From: Cytidiella melzeri | Lineage: Eukaryota > Basidiomycota > Agaricomycetes > Polyporales > Irpicaceae | Length of the DNA: 64,000 bases | NCBI GenBank assembly: GCA_022592445.1 | Contig: JABYQR010000245.1 | Span: forward strand, 1 to 64,000 | Direction: 5' to 3' | Shown: one piece after another, positions 42,206-53,427 of the stretch | Layout of the letters: every line of letters begins with the position of its first letter | Position numbering within the stretch: position 1 is the first letter of the stretch | Notes under the pieces: model-generated | What the model saw: only the letters and a program-made list of their open reading frames with translations | Told to the model about the DNA's origin: nothing | Databases searched by the model: none | Program-made: the position numbers and the translations under genes

Positions 42206-42836
42206 CTTGGGAATCACCACCTGTGCTAGTGCAAACATATAGAGGCTTGACAAAATCTTGATCTAGCTTCAATGAAACTACATTTGTACTTGTTTTAGCA
42301 CCTCCTGTGTGGGAGCATTAGATCTGTAGTTATGGCAGACTGTCTGCCACCTGCCTCTAATGGTATCTCTAACCCAAATCTGTAGCAATCTGAAATTTTA
42401 GTGTCTGTTCCAGCTGAGCCACAACAGTGGTAGGATATTATCAAGACTTGTAGCATCAGGTAAAAAATCAGTAACCATATTTACATGTTGGTGTTCTTTT
42501 ACCCCTGTTTCTCCCTACCTTACTTGCACTACCATCAGATGGCCAAGCAGCCGATTGCTCAAGATTTTGGACTAGATGGATCCTGAAGTGGGTCCAATCC
42601 TGTACAATTGAAGAGCTTGTTGACTGTCACTTTTGAACTCTCAGTTATAGTTCCTGAAGAGATGGAGAAACGTCTTGCCAGTGCACACCAGAAAGGTGAG
42701 GCTTTTTCAGATTTCACCATTCTACTTCTGCAGCATGTGAATTATTTTGTTGCTTCAGCAGTGGGTACCGCAACTGATTGCTTCACAAAGTTTCACAAAT
42801 ATTGGTTGCTTGCTGAACAAGAGTTACCATCATAAC
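42206..42836. other. intergenic with one diverged satellite monomer
   Basis: No gene. The last about 115 bp (42720-42836) is a diverged monomer of the 142 bp satellite, directly before the inverted-repeat terminus at 42837. Confidence 0.5.
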
Positions 42837-42882
42837 ACTAGTGTTAGCAGGGCTGGCAAGCGGCAAGTACAATTCCTGAAGA
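42837..42882 (+). repeat. inverted-repeat terminus (left)
   Basis: Begins ACTAGTGTTAGCAGG. Its reverse complement recurs with few changes at 45300-45345 and at 48374-48417. About 45 bp is long enough to suggest transposon ends. The preceding base makes CACTA, but the other ends do not preserve that motif. Confidence 0.7.
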
Positions 42883-43282
42883 CTTGATACATTTCTCACA
42901 ATATCATAAATATCAATAAATCAGAATTCAATATCACACAGGTTATAAATTAGATATTAAGCCATTATTGTGCAGGTATTTTGAACATCACAAGATGTAC
43001 AAATTGCTACAGTACTAGTCAACTGTGTTTTGCTGTTGCCAACGTAGTGCAGTTTACACCATTCATGTTTCCATCATATTCAGTATGTCTAACTGTACTT
43101 ATACCATTGTCGAACCACAGATCTCCGTTATCACTGACTATACAAGATGTATAGTGATTATTTCCATAGTAAATGATGCCACACAGTTTGTAATTGTATC
43201 CACTAATGTTAATAACATGTTGAGACCTGACAACCAGTTCTTCCTATATACACATTGCAACGAACGGTGGTGCATGATCAAA

Positions 43283-45345
43283 TTACAATTCCTGAAGAAT
43301 GAAGAAGAATTGTTCCAGTGTGCTCCAGCACATTGATGCCTTTTCAGATGTGACCTTTTTGTCCCCCAAAGTGTGGGAATTTGATGGCAGAATACAGACA
43401 GTAACAGTGTCAATAACAAAACAATGAATACAGCTGATGGCATCACACTGGGCTTGTTATCAGCCCTTTATAACTTTGTATCAGATCACTTTTGCAATCA
43501 AAATGCAGTTTTTGATTGTTATAGACTGCATATGGGTACAAATCTGTACATATAGAATACCATTGAATAGCCTTATCTTGTAGCAACATCCTGGTACAAA
43601 CATCCTGTCAATTGAAGTGGAATTGAGCAAGTTATGGCCAGTCTACTGAAAAAATTCATCCAGACTCAGATTCAAACTCCACTCCTGCTGGCAAATGATG
43701 TCAAATTCTGGTCAGGTTGATGTGCAGCAATCTACAGACATTGCTTGCTCTCTGAACAAGGAATACAATTAGAAGACATGACACACATAGTGTGGGCTCT
43801 GAGCAAGCATTACCAGTACTTTGGAAGCTAACTACAAATTCTCAACCCCTAGATTCTTGGACATTGTGAATTTGTGGCTGCATCAGCAGTGAGTGCTGCA
43901 TCTGATTGTTCCACAAAGTATCACAACTGTTAGTTGCTCTCTAAGCAGGAGTTACAATTAGAACACAGCCTGTGGCAGTTCCAACGGGGGTGAGGCAGTT
44001 CAGACATCAACAGGACATAGTTACATCAGCAGCAAGCACTGCATTGAATTGTTGCACAAAGTTTCCAACCATGAGTTGCTCTTTAAGCAGGAATTAAAAT
44101 CAGAACATAGCCTGTGGCAGTTCAAATGGGGCTGAAGCAGTTCAGACATCAACAGGATGTGGTTGCATCAGCATAAAGCACTGCCTTTGATTCTTCCATA
44201 CAGTTTCACAGCCACCAGTTGCTCTATAAGCAGGAGTTACAATCAGAACACAGCCTGTGGCAGTGCTAATGGGGGTGAGGCAGCACAGATATCAGCTGGA
44301 CGTGGTTTCATCAGCAGCCAGCACTGCATTCAATTAGTCCACAAAGGTTCACAACCACTGAGTTCCAAGCAGGAGTTACAGCTGTGGCAGTTTCAATGGG
44401 GGTAAGGCAGTTCAGACATCAACAGTACATGGTTGCATTGGCAGCAAGCACTGCATTCAATGGGTTCACAAGGTTTCACTAACCACTACTCTCTAAGCAG
44501 AGTCACAATCAGAACACAGCCTGTGGCAGTTCTAATGGCAGTGAGGCAGTTCAGACATCAACAGGACATGGTTGCATCAGCATAGGGCACAGCCTTTGAT
44601 TCTTCCACACAGTTTCACAACCACCAGTTGCTCTCTAAGGAGGGGTTACAATCAGAAAATAGCCTGTGGCAGTCCTGATGGGGCTGAGGCAGTTCAGACA
44701 TCAACAGGACGTGGTTGCATCAGCATAGAGCACTGCCTTTGGTTCTTCCATACAGTTTCACAACCACCACTTGCTCTGCAAGAAGGAGTTACTATCAGAA
44801 CCGAGCTTGTGGCAGCTCCAATGGGGGTGAGGCAGTGCAGACATCAACGGACACATGTAACATGTTCTAGCAATTGATCTAATGAGACACCCTCCAGCCC
44901 TTCATTCTTGAAACAAGTAATTTTTCAGAATCAGCAGTGAACACTGCACAAGATTAATGACAAGATAGATGAAGCCCCTTGCTACCATTAGTGACTGCCT
45001 TTGTCAATGTATGGCTCCTTTTCCTGGAACCAAACATAGGCATGTCAAACAATCTTTATCTCCATTCTCCACTCCACAAACTTGTTTTAATTCTGTGCTC
45101 ACAGCCATTGTTGCACTTCAAACAATACAGCACAGTCCCTCTTCTTTCAGGAATGATTGTGTGCTCCAGTGAAGACAAACCACCAACTTACTAAACATTA
45201 CTCATTGAAGAAGCTATTCCCAACAACATTACGTGTTCTGGCTGCTACCAGCACCAAGTTTACTCACAAATCTGGCTCAAAAAGTAATATTTCATTCAAT
45301 CTTCAGGAATTGTACTTGCCGCTTGCCGGCCTTGCTAACGCTAGT
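43283..45345 (+). repeat. duplicated block, copy 1
   Basis: Opens TACAATTCCTGAAGAATGAA, contains a promoter-like stretch with CCCTTTATAACTTTG, then a satellite array (about 43860-44870), a common 3' part, and the inverted-repeat terminus. It is matched by 45805-48417 with different array lengths. No gene. Confidence 0.8.
43860..44870 (+). repeat. satellite array 1, about 142 bp monomer
   Basis: About seven monomers, recognisable by GGTTGCATCAGCA at about 44162, 44572 and 44713 with variants between (spacing 129-144 bp), and by AGTTACAATCAGAACACAGC in each. Copies diverge at many positions. Confidence 0.85.
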
Positions 45346-45804
45346 TTGTATATATTCTCCATTACGCTGTGACAGTCACTGCATTTCTTTTTAGACTTTG
45401 TTCTCAATAGAACTGTCATCACATGCAGACGTAATTTGAGCATTACACGTTCCTGCTCGTTTTGCTTTATTTCTCCATGCAGACTTTGTACATCGCCACA
45501 TTAGAGAGTTGGAAAATAAGCTAGAAGATTTTCCATTTCGACATTGCAGTACACAGTTTTGACAATATGGCTAACATCAGGTTTGAGTAGAAATTCATAT
45601 AATTCTCTAACATTATTGCCTGTTGTACTGATTGAGAACATACTTGGATCTTTACAATGAAATGCAAGCTGTATATGGTCTCACACTTTATCTATATCAT
45701 CTGAGTCAAGATCTACACTTCAAACATGTCACAAAATATTTTCAAATATTCATTTGTTGTTGATGTCAATTTACACCATTCTTCTGGTGTATACCTCATA
45801 ATGC
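45346..45804. other. spacer between the two duplicated blocks
   Basis: 459 bp with no frame, repeat or site that could be supported. Confidence 0.5.
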
Positions 45805-48417
45805 TTAATTACAATTCCTGAAGAATGAAGAAGAATTGTTCCAGTGTGCTCCAGCACATTGATGCCTTTTCAGATGTGACCTTTTTGTCCTGCAAAGTGT
45901 GGGAATTTGATGGCTGAATACAGAAAGTAACAGTGTCAATAACAAAACAATGAATACAGCTCATGGCATCACTCTGGCCTTGTTATCAGCCCTTTATAAC
46001 TTTGTATCAGATCACTTTTGCAATCAAAATGCAGTTTTGGATTTTTACAGACTGCATATGGGTACAAATTTGTACATATAATACACCATTGGATAGCCCT
46101 ATCTTGTGGCAACATTTCGGTACAAACAATGGCCAGTCTACTGAAAATGGTCTTCCAGACTCAGATTCAAAATCCACTCCTGCTGGCAAATGATGTCAGA
46201 TTCTGATCAGGTACATGTGCAGCAATCTACAGACATTGCTTGCTCTCTGAACAAGGAATACAATTAGAAGACATGCCACACATAGTGTTGGCTCTGAGCA
46301 AGAATTACCAGTACTTTGGAAGCTAACTACAGATTATTCATGTAAATTTGTGGCTGCATCACCAGTAAGTGCTGCATCTGATTGTTCCACAAGTTTTACA
46401 ACTGTTAGTTGCTCTCTAAGCAGGAGTTACAATCAGAACACAGCCTGTGGCAGTTCCAATGGGGGTGAGGCAGTTCAAACATCAAGAGGACATGGTTGCA
46501 TCAGCAGCAAGCACTGCATTGGATTGTTGCACAAATGTTCACAACCATTAGTTGCTCTCTAAGAAGGAGTTCCAATCTCAGCACAATTTGTGGAAGTTCT
46601 AGTGGGGCTGATACGGGTGAGACATCAACAGGATGTGGTTTCATCAGCATAGAGCACTGCCTTTGAGTCTTCCATACAGTTTCACAACCACCAGTTGCTT
46701 TACAAGCAGGAGTTACAATCAGAACACAGTCTGTGGCAGTTCCAATAGGAGTGAGGCAGTTCAGACATCAACAAGACATGGTTGCATCAGAATAAAGCAC
46801 TGCCTTTGACTCTTCCATACAGTTTCACAACCACCGGTTGCTCTATAAGCAGGAGTTACAATCAGAACACAGTCTGTGGCAGTTCCCATAGGGGTGAGGC
46901 AGTTCAGACATCAACAGGACATGGTTGCATCAGCAGCAAGCACTGCATTGGATTGTTGCACAAATTTTCACAACCATTAGTTCCTCGCCAAGGAGGAGTT
47001 GCAAGCAGAACACAGCCTGTGGAAGTTCTGGTGGGGCTGATACAGTTTAGACATCAACTGTACATGGTCGCATCAACATAGAGCACTGCCTTTGATTCTT
47101 CCATACAGTTTCACAACCACAAGTTGCTCTATAACCATGAGTTACAATCAGAACACAGTCTGTGGCAGTTCCATTACGGGTGATGCAGCTCAGATCCTGG
47201 TTGCATCAGCAGCAACCACTGCATCAGATTGTTCCACAAAGTTTCACAACCATTAGTTGCTCTCTCAGGAGGGGTTACAATCAGAACATAGCCTGTGTTG
47301 GTTCTGATAGGGCTGAGGCAGTTCAAACATGAACAGGATGTGGTTGCATTAGCATAGAGCACTGCTTTTGATTCTTCCATACAGTTTCGCAACCACCAGT
47401 TACTCTATAAGCAGGAGTTAAAATTACAACACAGCCTGTGGCAGTTCCAGTGGGGCTGATGCAGTTCAGACATCAACAGGACGTGGTTGCATCACCATAG
47501 AGCACTGCCTTTGATTCTTCTACACAGTTTTGCAACCACTAGTTGCTCTCTAAGCAGGAGTCACAATCAGAACCCAGCCTGTGGCAGCTCCAATGGGGGT
47601 GAGGCAGTGCAGACATCAACAGGACACATGTAACATGTTCCAGCAATTGATGCAATGAGACACCCTCAAGCCCTTCATTCTTGAAGCAAGTAATTTTCTA
47701 GAATCAGCAGTGAACACTGCACAAGATTAATGACAAGATAGATGGAGCTCCTTGCTACCATTGGTGACTACCTTCATCAATGTATGGCTCCTGTTTCCGC
47801 AATCAAATTTATCAATTGTAGTACAGTCACTTTATCCCAGATCAAGTTGCCTATCAAAGGTGTCACCAATAGCAAATGCCTGTAATACAGTCAATATTGA
47901 TGACCAGATGGCTTGGCAAGGTCCTTACCAGGCACATAATTGTTTACTGAGGTTCTTTGTGATAACAAAGTCACAGGTGCAATCAACTAATTCATGCTAT
48001 ATGATTTATTCAATTTGCTATCAATAACAAAATCACTTGTAGCTCTGCTCCTGCAGTTTACCAAATTGTATCTAGACTATTAAACATAGTTCAACACCAT
48101 TAAGAAGAAGACACATGTCAAACAATCTTCATCTCCATGCTCTACTCCACAAACTTTTTTCCATTCTGTACTCACACCCATTGTTGCACTTCAAACGATA
48201 CAGCATAGTCCCTCTTTTTTCATGAGCTATTGTGTGCTCCAGTGAAGACAAACCACCAACTTACTATACATTACTCATGGAAAAGCTATTCCCAACAAAA
48301 TTACTTGTTCAGGCTTCTACCAGCACCAAGTTTACTTACAAATCTTGCTCAAAAAGTAATATTTCATTCAATCCTCAGGAATTGTACTTGCTGCTTGCCG
48401 GCCTTGCTAACGCTAGT
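45805..48417 (+). repeat. duplicated block, copy 2
   Basis: Same order as copy 1 but with a longer satellite array and about 300 bp of additional sequence near 47810-48110. It ends in the same inverted-repeat terminus, which here lies inside a helicase/protease gene. Confidence 0.8.
46330..47620 (+). repeat. satellite array 2, about 142 bp monomer
   Basis: About nine monomers. The GCATCA landmark recurs at about 46494, 46639, 46782, 46924, 47068, 47200, 47343 and 47487, nearly all 142-144 bp apart. Confidence 0.85.
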
Positions 48418-49605
48418 ATAATAGTGAACAGACTATCAAATGCACAGCTATATGTTTGACCATTCCATACAAAACCCATAGGGCCATTGAGTACAGGTAT
48501 ACGGTCATTGATATTTGTTTTCTGCCATTTACATGGCCGGGTAGAACTTTCCTGATGTTCAGTTACTTCCTGTCTACGCTGTTCATGAATACGAACACCT
48601 TTAAGCCTACTCACTTGATTGATCTGTACAGTAATCTGAACAGGAATATATTGTCTAGCATCAGTATTGACTCCCAATGGTTTTTTCTTGCTAGTTTCAG
48701 GTTTAGATGTAGATTGTTTTGTCAGTCTTTTCTTTTTGTCAAAATGAATCACCAATATCATAGGTGTTGACTAAATCCCATTGTAACGGACTAGGCATTG
48801 TTCTAGGAACATAGTCACTTCCTCTTGCATATCTATATGTTGATGTTAGATGGCTCCGTGTTGTACCACCTACACCCTTGGGTAATTTCTTTTTGAAACG
48901 CAATCTTGTAATCTCATCTAGCAATGCTAACTCTCGGAACTCCTGTCTCAAATATCCAGACAATCCCCGAGTCATGTGTTTATCTGAGAAATCTTGAGCA
49001 ATAAGAGTACCCTGGTATGTTGAACCTCTTGATAAGCAAGTATATATAGACTGGTGACTGCGACAATTGTGTGTGTTGACAACATTGTACTTCCTTGTCC
49101 GACCTTGGGATGTGTAGTCTATCATGACAAACTTTACTATTACTTGCACTTGTACACGGATTATAGTTCTTCGTATGCTATCAGTGTGCTGACAAATCAC
49201 ATTTATACGTTCTGCTGTGACAGGTTCTAATCTATCCAGTTTAATTGGTATTGGTGGTGAAGTTAGATTTACAAACAACACATCTAATGTACTGTGATTT
49301 GTGTCTATAGGCTGAGATTTCCACCCAACTATAACACCTTCTGCTCCATTAGTCACTTCACACTCTGTTGCTTTGTTATTCTTAATCATAATAGGCATTC
49401 CTATTCAAATACCTAATTTGCCAGGATGGTTTCCAGTATTGCTTGGAGGCAATGACCAAAACACAGCTTGATCATGTGGATGAAGGCAGTCAGTATTCCG
49501 TGATGGATCTGCTTTTGTTTTACGGATCTTGGTCAAAAGCTTTGTCTCATCATTGTTGGAGCTGTAAGATAGACCCAGTTCACTCCCCGCTACATCACAT
49601 GGCAA
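48418..49605 (-). pseudogene. Pif1-like helicase C-terminus plus cysteine-protease-like start
   Basis: Minus strand. 49605-49405 reads GSELGLSYSSNNDETKLL and AVFWSLPPSNTGNHPGKLG; after a TGA it continues as MPIMIKNNKATECEVTNGAE, MIDYTSQGRTRKYNVVNTHN and GYLRQEFRELALLDEITRLR. These are late motifs of superfamily-1 Pif1-type helicases found in fungal Helitron-like and related large transposons. A one-base shift in a T4 run near 48741 links to LNGPMGFVWNGQTYSCAFDS, the Cys-containing opening of a papain/Ulp1-like protease that in such proteins follows the helicase. The frame is cut at 48417 by the inverted-repeat terminus. The upstream helicase motifs (Walker A) are not in the window. Confidence 0.7.
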
Positions 49606-49977
49606 GCGTGACGGCGCTTACGTCCATTTTTGCGGAGGGCCACAGTCTAAATCCATCTACTAACTCATATGCCCATACAGAAAAAAAACAAATCCCAAGA
49701 GTTGTCGAGAACCATGTATACTAGAATTCTTCCGTTACAGATTTTTTAAAACGGTAGACGTGAGGAAGTGATTTCCAGAATGGCAGCGAAAGATGAGCGC
49801 TAGCACAGGTTATTTCAGAAATTCAGAATAAACGACTGTTTGCCGACGGAGTGCTGAATGACATAACTTACTATTATTTCTCGATAACTAGCTAAAAGCG
49901 CCTGCCGACGCCTGCCGAAGCTCCTCCATGTGATTGTCACACTGTGACAGAAGTAGCGGAGAGTGTACTGGGCCTAT
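49606..49977. other. intergenic between helicase relic and B2 LTR
   Basis: About 370 bp in which no gene, repeat or site could be supported. Confidence 0.4.
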
Positions 49978-50701
49978 CTTAACAGTAAGGTTACTACTCA
50001 CCAGGTAAGTTGATAAACTTGGGGGAGATGGTGTGAGATAGAGAGTAAGAGGTGTGGTGAGCAAAGTACTGGTGGGTACTGAGTAGTCCTAGTTCAACAG
50101 AGTGGATAAGACTGAGGGGATATGCCCTCAGGAGTGCCTCTATATATAGAGGAGGACCCCAGGTACTACCCTAAGACCCCTAATACCTACATGAGTAAGC
50201 AAAGTAATCTACCTTACTAAGCATGCCCTATCCCCGAGTGGTGCCACTTCAATAATCAACCAGTAGCAATTGTCCCCATGACCTGACCCTATGACCCAGT
50301 CCCAAGGCTAGACTTGTTCTAGCTTGTTCTAAGACAAGGCTAGACTTTTCCAGAAGGTTCTAAGAACTATGACATCATCCAATGGAATGTTCTATACTAT
50401 GACATCATCCAATGGAATGTTCTATACTATGACATCATAGTTCCAGCATATTCCACAACGTTCCAGAGAGTTCTATCATGGGATACACAGATAAGGAAAG
50501 GAGTGCATCAGCGCATCAATTGATAGGCACTGAGAATAAGCGCCGGAATAAGCGCCTGATAAGCGCCAGATGAGCGCTGGATAAGCGCCTAAATAGACGC
50601 CGGATAAGCAATGGATAAGCGCCTGATGAGCGCTTAAATATTCCCCATAATACCGTTGCCTGGTAAGGCAAGTCTTGTAGAAACATTGAAAATCTGTGAC
50701 A
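49978..50701 (-). repeat. LTR of element B2
   Basis: About 724 bp, the only uninterrupted B-family LTR here. A 33-bp unit (CTATACTATGACATCATC core) is tandemly doubled near 50390-50430, and the B1 copy has one such unit. Several ATAAGCGCC-type repeats lie at about 50530-50630. Confidence 0.8.
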
Positions 50702-50937
50702 TTACCCCCCCTTCTTGCTTTGAACTCCGTGCAAAGAGTTTTGAACAAACACCTTGGTCATTGAGTCCACTTTTTCACCATTGTCAAGAGGGTGCCTAAG
50801 CAATTCCGAGTGACTCTAGCGGCTTCTACCGACGCCCCTCACGGGGTTCACACCTCATTGGCTGATGGTAGTCTAGTCCGTACCCTCCTCGGTTGTGTCA
50901 TTGGATTGTGAATGATCTTTGGTGTGTTGTTTGTGAC

Positions 50938-51507
50938 TTATACACAGTAAATCATAGCTGAGCGGATAGCTCGGGGATGATTGTAGAATTTCTTGATTGC
51001 TTCTTGAGCATGCGTGATGTTTTCTACAGGTTCCCACGTGTCATCATTCGGTCCGTAGCCTTTCCAGCGTATGTAATACTGAAGCTTTTTGGCACAACCT
51101 GTAGGTCTTGACTTGACAATCTTCTTGACTTTGTATTCTTCTTCTCCGTCAATGATATCTGGCGGAGGCATCTCCAGCTTTTGGCCTTTGAATTCAGGTT
51201 CATTGTACGGTACCAACTTGCTTGCATGGAATACAGGATGTATCCTTGGTGAACGTTCGGGCCATTCCAGTCTGAATGTGACCAGCGAAAGCTTTTCAGC
51301 AATCTTGAATGGGCCGTAGTACTTGGCTGTCAGCTTATGTCCAGACTTTTGATAGTCTCTCAGATCTAACATGACCTGATCGCCTTCGTTGAAGGGGACC
51401 TTCTGGACGTGCTTGTCATAGTACCACTTCATACATTCAGCCGTAAGTTGTAACGCCGCTTTAGCATGCTCTTCAGCTTGCAAGTGGTTCCACATGATAT
51501 CATTCAT
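50938..51507 (-). CDS. integrase tail and chromodomain of B2
   Basis: 189 codons. KVPFNEGDQVMLDLRDYQ and YYGPFKIAEKLSLVTFRLEW are the SH3-like integrase tail; HPVFHASKLVPYNEPEFKG is the usual linker. EYKVKKIVKSRPTGCAKKLQ and YYIRWKGYGPNDDTWEPVEN form an intact chromodomain with all aromatic positions. This copy was used to reconstruct where B3 is broken. Confidence 0.85.
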   Translation of the reverse strand: MNDIMWNHLQAEEHAKAALQLTAECMKWYYDKHVQKVPFNEGDQVMLDLRDYQKSGHKLTAKYYGPFKIAEKLSLVTFRLEWPERSPRIHPVFHASKLVPYNEPEFKGQKLEMPPPDIIDGEEEYKVKKIVKSRPTGCAKKLQYYIRWKGYGPNDDTWEPVENITHAQEAIKKFYNHPRAIRSAMIYCV

Positions 51508-51509
51508 GT

Positions 51510-52311
51510 CAGACCTTTTCAGGTCCTTAGTGAGCGTTGGACCAGCTCTAGGGTGTCTGCCGTATTCGAGGTAAAAGGCGAGTGCTTAGTTCCCTCGTGC
51601 GCTGCATTGTTGTATGCGAACTCAGCCGAGCTGAGCAGTCTAGCCCAGTCATCATGCAGCTGATCAACGTAACAACGCAGGTACTATTCGAGTGTTTGAT
51701 TAACCCGTTCAGTTTGACCATCAGTCTGCGGATGATATGCGGTGGTCATTGTAGATTCTATACCTAGTGTTTTACACCATTCCTGGAATAAATCTGCTGC
51801 GAACTGTGGACCTTGGTTGGAAATGATCTGCAAAGGTAACCCATGAAGAGACCTGATTGCCTTCTTTGAAGGGGACCTTCTGAATGTGCTTGTCACAGTA
51901 CCATTTCATGCGTTCAGCCGCAAGTTGTAACGCCACTTTAGCATGCTCTTGAGCTTGCAAGCGGTTCCACATGATGTCATTTGTCTCAGACCTTTTCAGG
52001 TCCTTAGTGAGTGTGGGACCAGCTCTAGGGTGTCTGCCGTATTCGAGGTAGAAAGGCAAATGCTTAGTTCCCTCGTGCGCTGCATTGTTGTATGCGAACT
52101 CAGCCGAGCTGAGCAGTCTAGCCCAGTCGTCATGTAGTTGATCAACGTAACAACGCAGGTACTGCTCGAGTGTTTGATTAACTCGTTCAGTTTGACCATC
52201 AGTTTGTAGATGATATGCGGTAGTCATCGTAAATTCTATCCCTAGCATTTTACACCATTCCTGGAATAAATCTGCTGCAAATTGTGGACCTTGGTTGGAA
52301 ATGATCTGCAA
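51510..52311 (-). pseudogene. tandemly duplicated integrase core of B2
   Basis: IISNQGPQFAADLFQEWCK with the downstream TDGQTERVNQTLEQYLRCYV occurs at 52311-52100 and again at 51832-51640, giving two units of about 450-480 bp. The first unit runs into the start of the integrase tail (KVPFKEGNQV) and is then joined abruptly to the start of the second. The second unit has a stop (TLE-stop-YLR). A local tandem duplication after insertion explains it. Confidence 0.8.
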
Positions 52312-52322
52312 AGGTAACCCAT

Positions 52323-52833
52323 TGTCAAGGCGAGATTGTATTGCTGATTATTGGACATCAGATCTATGGACAATGTAGATTAGATATGTAGATAGATAAG
52401 ATCAGATAGTACATAGCATGTGATTCCACCATCCTTATGGTCACACACAATGCGATACTTGCACCATATGGCATTGTGTTCCAGTAGTTTCCATGACTGA
52501 ATAGCAGAAGTACCATGAGGCTTCTGCATGACTCATATTTCATATACCAAATGTATTGAGCTTACTAAGGCTCAGTCAGCACCATTCAGTTATGTAGGAT
52601 GCTCAGTCATCGCTTACATTCTCTATTCAGTAGTATTAGCAAGCAGGACTGTGCATTACCAATCATTACTCATAGGATTACCAATCCTTACCATATGACA
52701 TTACTGTAGCATTAGTAATCTAGTTACAGACATGTATATATACCGCTCCTAGAGAGCAGAGGAATAATAAGACACTTACTCCCAGAGTTAGTTGACTCTC
52801 CTAGTCATCCCCTACACTCGTAACTTTCAAACA
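52323..52833 (+). repeat. probable 5' LTR of element D
   Basis: Starts TGTCAAGGCGAG where B2 ends, contains GTATATATACCGCTCC (TATA about 52738) and ends near TTTCAAACA, followed by GGTTATGAGCCCCGG, a plausible primer-binding region. With only one copy in the window the limits are tentative. Confidence 0.5.
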
Positions 52834-53016
52834 GGTTATGAGCCCCGGCTTCTAACTCTTATTACCACTCCTCTACTCTGAAACCATCCTCAAGCTCGAC
52901 ACTACACAACTGTTACTTCAAATTCCTCGCACACTTCCAAGAATCATTTTCTGGATCGACACCGATAACCGACGAGCACTTCGACCCGCATTCTGTTTCA
53001 CCCACGAATTCTAAAC

Positions 53017-53175
53017 ATGCCTGCCCGCCGTACCAATGCTATCTTTGAAAGGGCTGAACAGTGCTCCAGGAACTGGGAACAGTTTTTGGAAAGACGTACT
53101 GAGCGAGTTTGCCTGGCCGGAGGTAACACTCTGCAAATTCGACAAATCGAACCGAACCAGCTAAGGTTTGATTAA
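53017..53175 (+). pseudogene. start of a Gag protein (element D or E1)
   Basis: Short frame MPARRTNAIFERAEQCSRNW, then EQFLERRTERVCLAGG, ending at a TAA. Its location downstream of an LTR suggests a Gag N-terminus. Whether it belongs with the E1 Gag-Pol that follows is unclear, because the 3' LTR of E1 does not match the LTR at 52323. Confidence 0.4.
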
Positions 53176-53427
53176 AATCGTGTAGAATTCACAACGGACC
53201 ATCACCATCATACATTCTTTCTCAATACCATCCCAAACCATCAATGGCATACCGAGGCTAGAGAAGCTCGCCGCGCCGATTGAGAGGGGGGAAATTTGCA
53301 AAGCGCACGGTCTAACAATTGTCGCGCCCCTCCTGCCACCTTCGACCCCGTCCGCGTCCACAGGAAGCGGTGAACCGTATAATCAACAACATTCGCACCT
53401 CCGTTCACGCAGACATGCGTTGAAGGG

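Larger units (their letters stand above)
49978..52322 (-). mobile_element. Ty3 element B2, 3' fragment
   Basis: Minus strand: integrase core (twice), chromodomain, 3' internal region, polypurine tract and LTR (50701-49978). RT and everything upstream are missing. It ends at 52322 against the LTR of another family. Confidence 0.8.

Noticed and set aside
43860..47620. CRISPR-like regular array
   Set aside because: The repeats are about 142 bp tandem monomers without unique spacers, in a eukaryotic genome.
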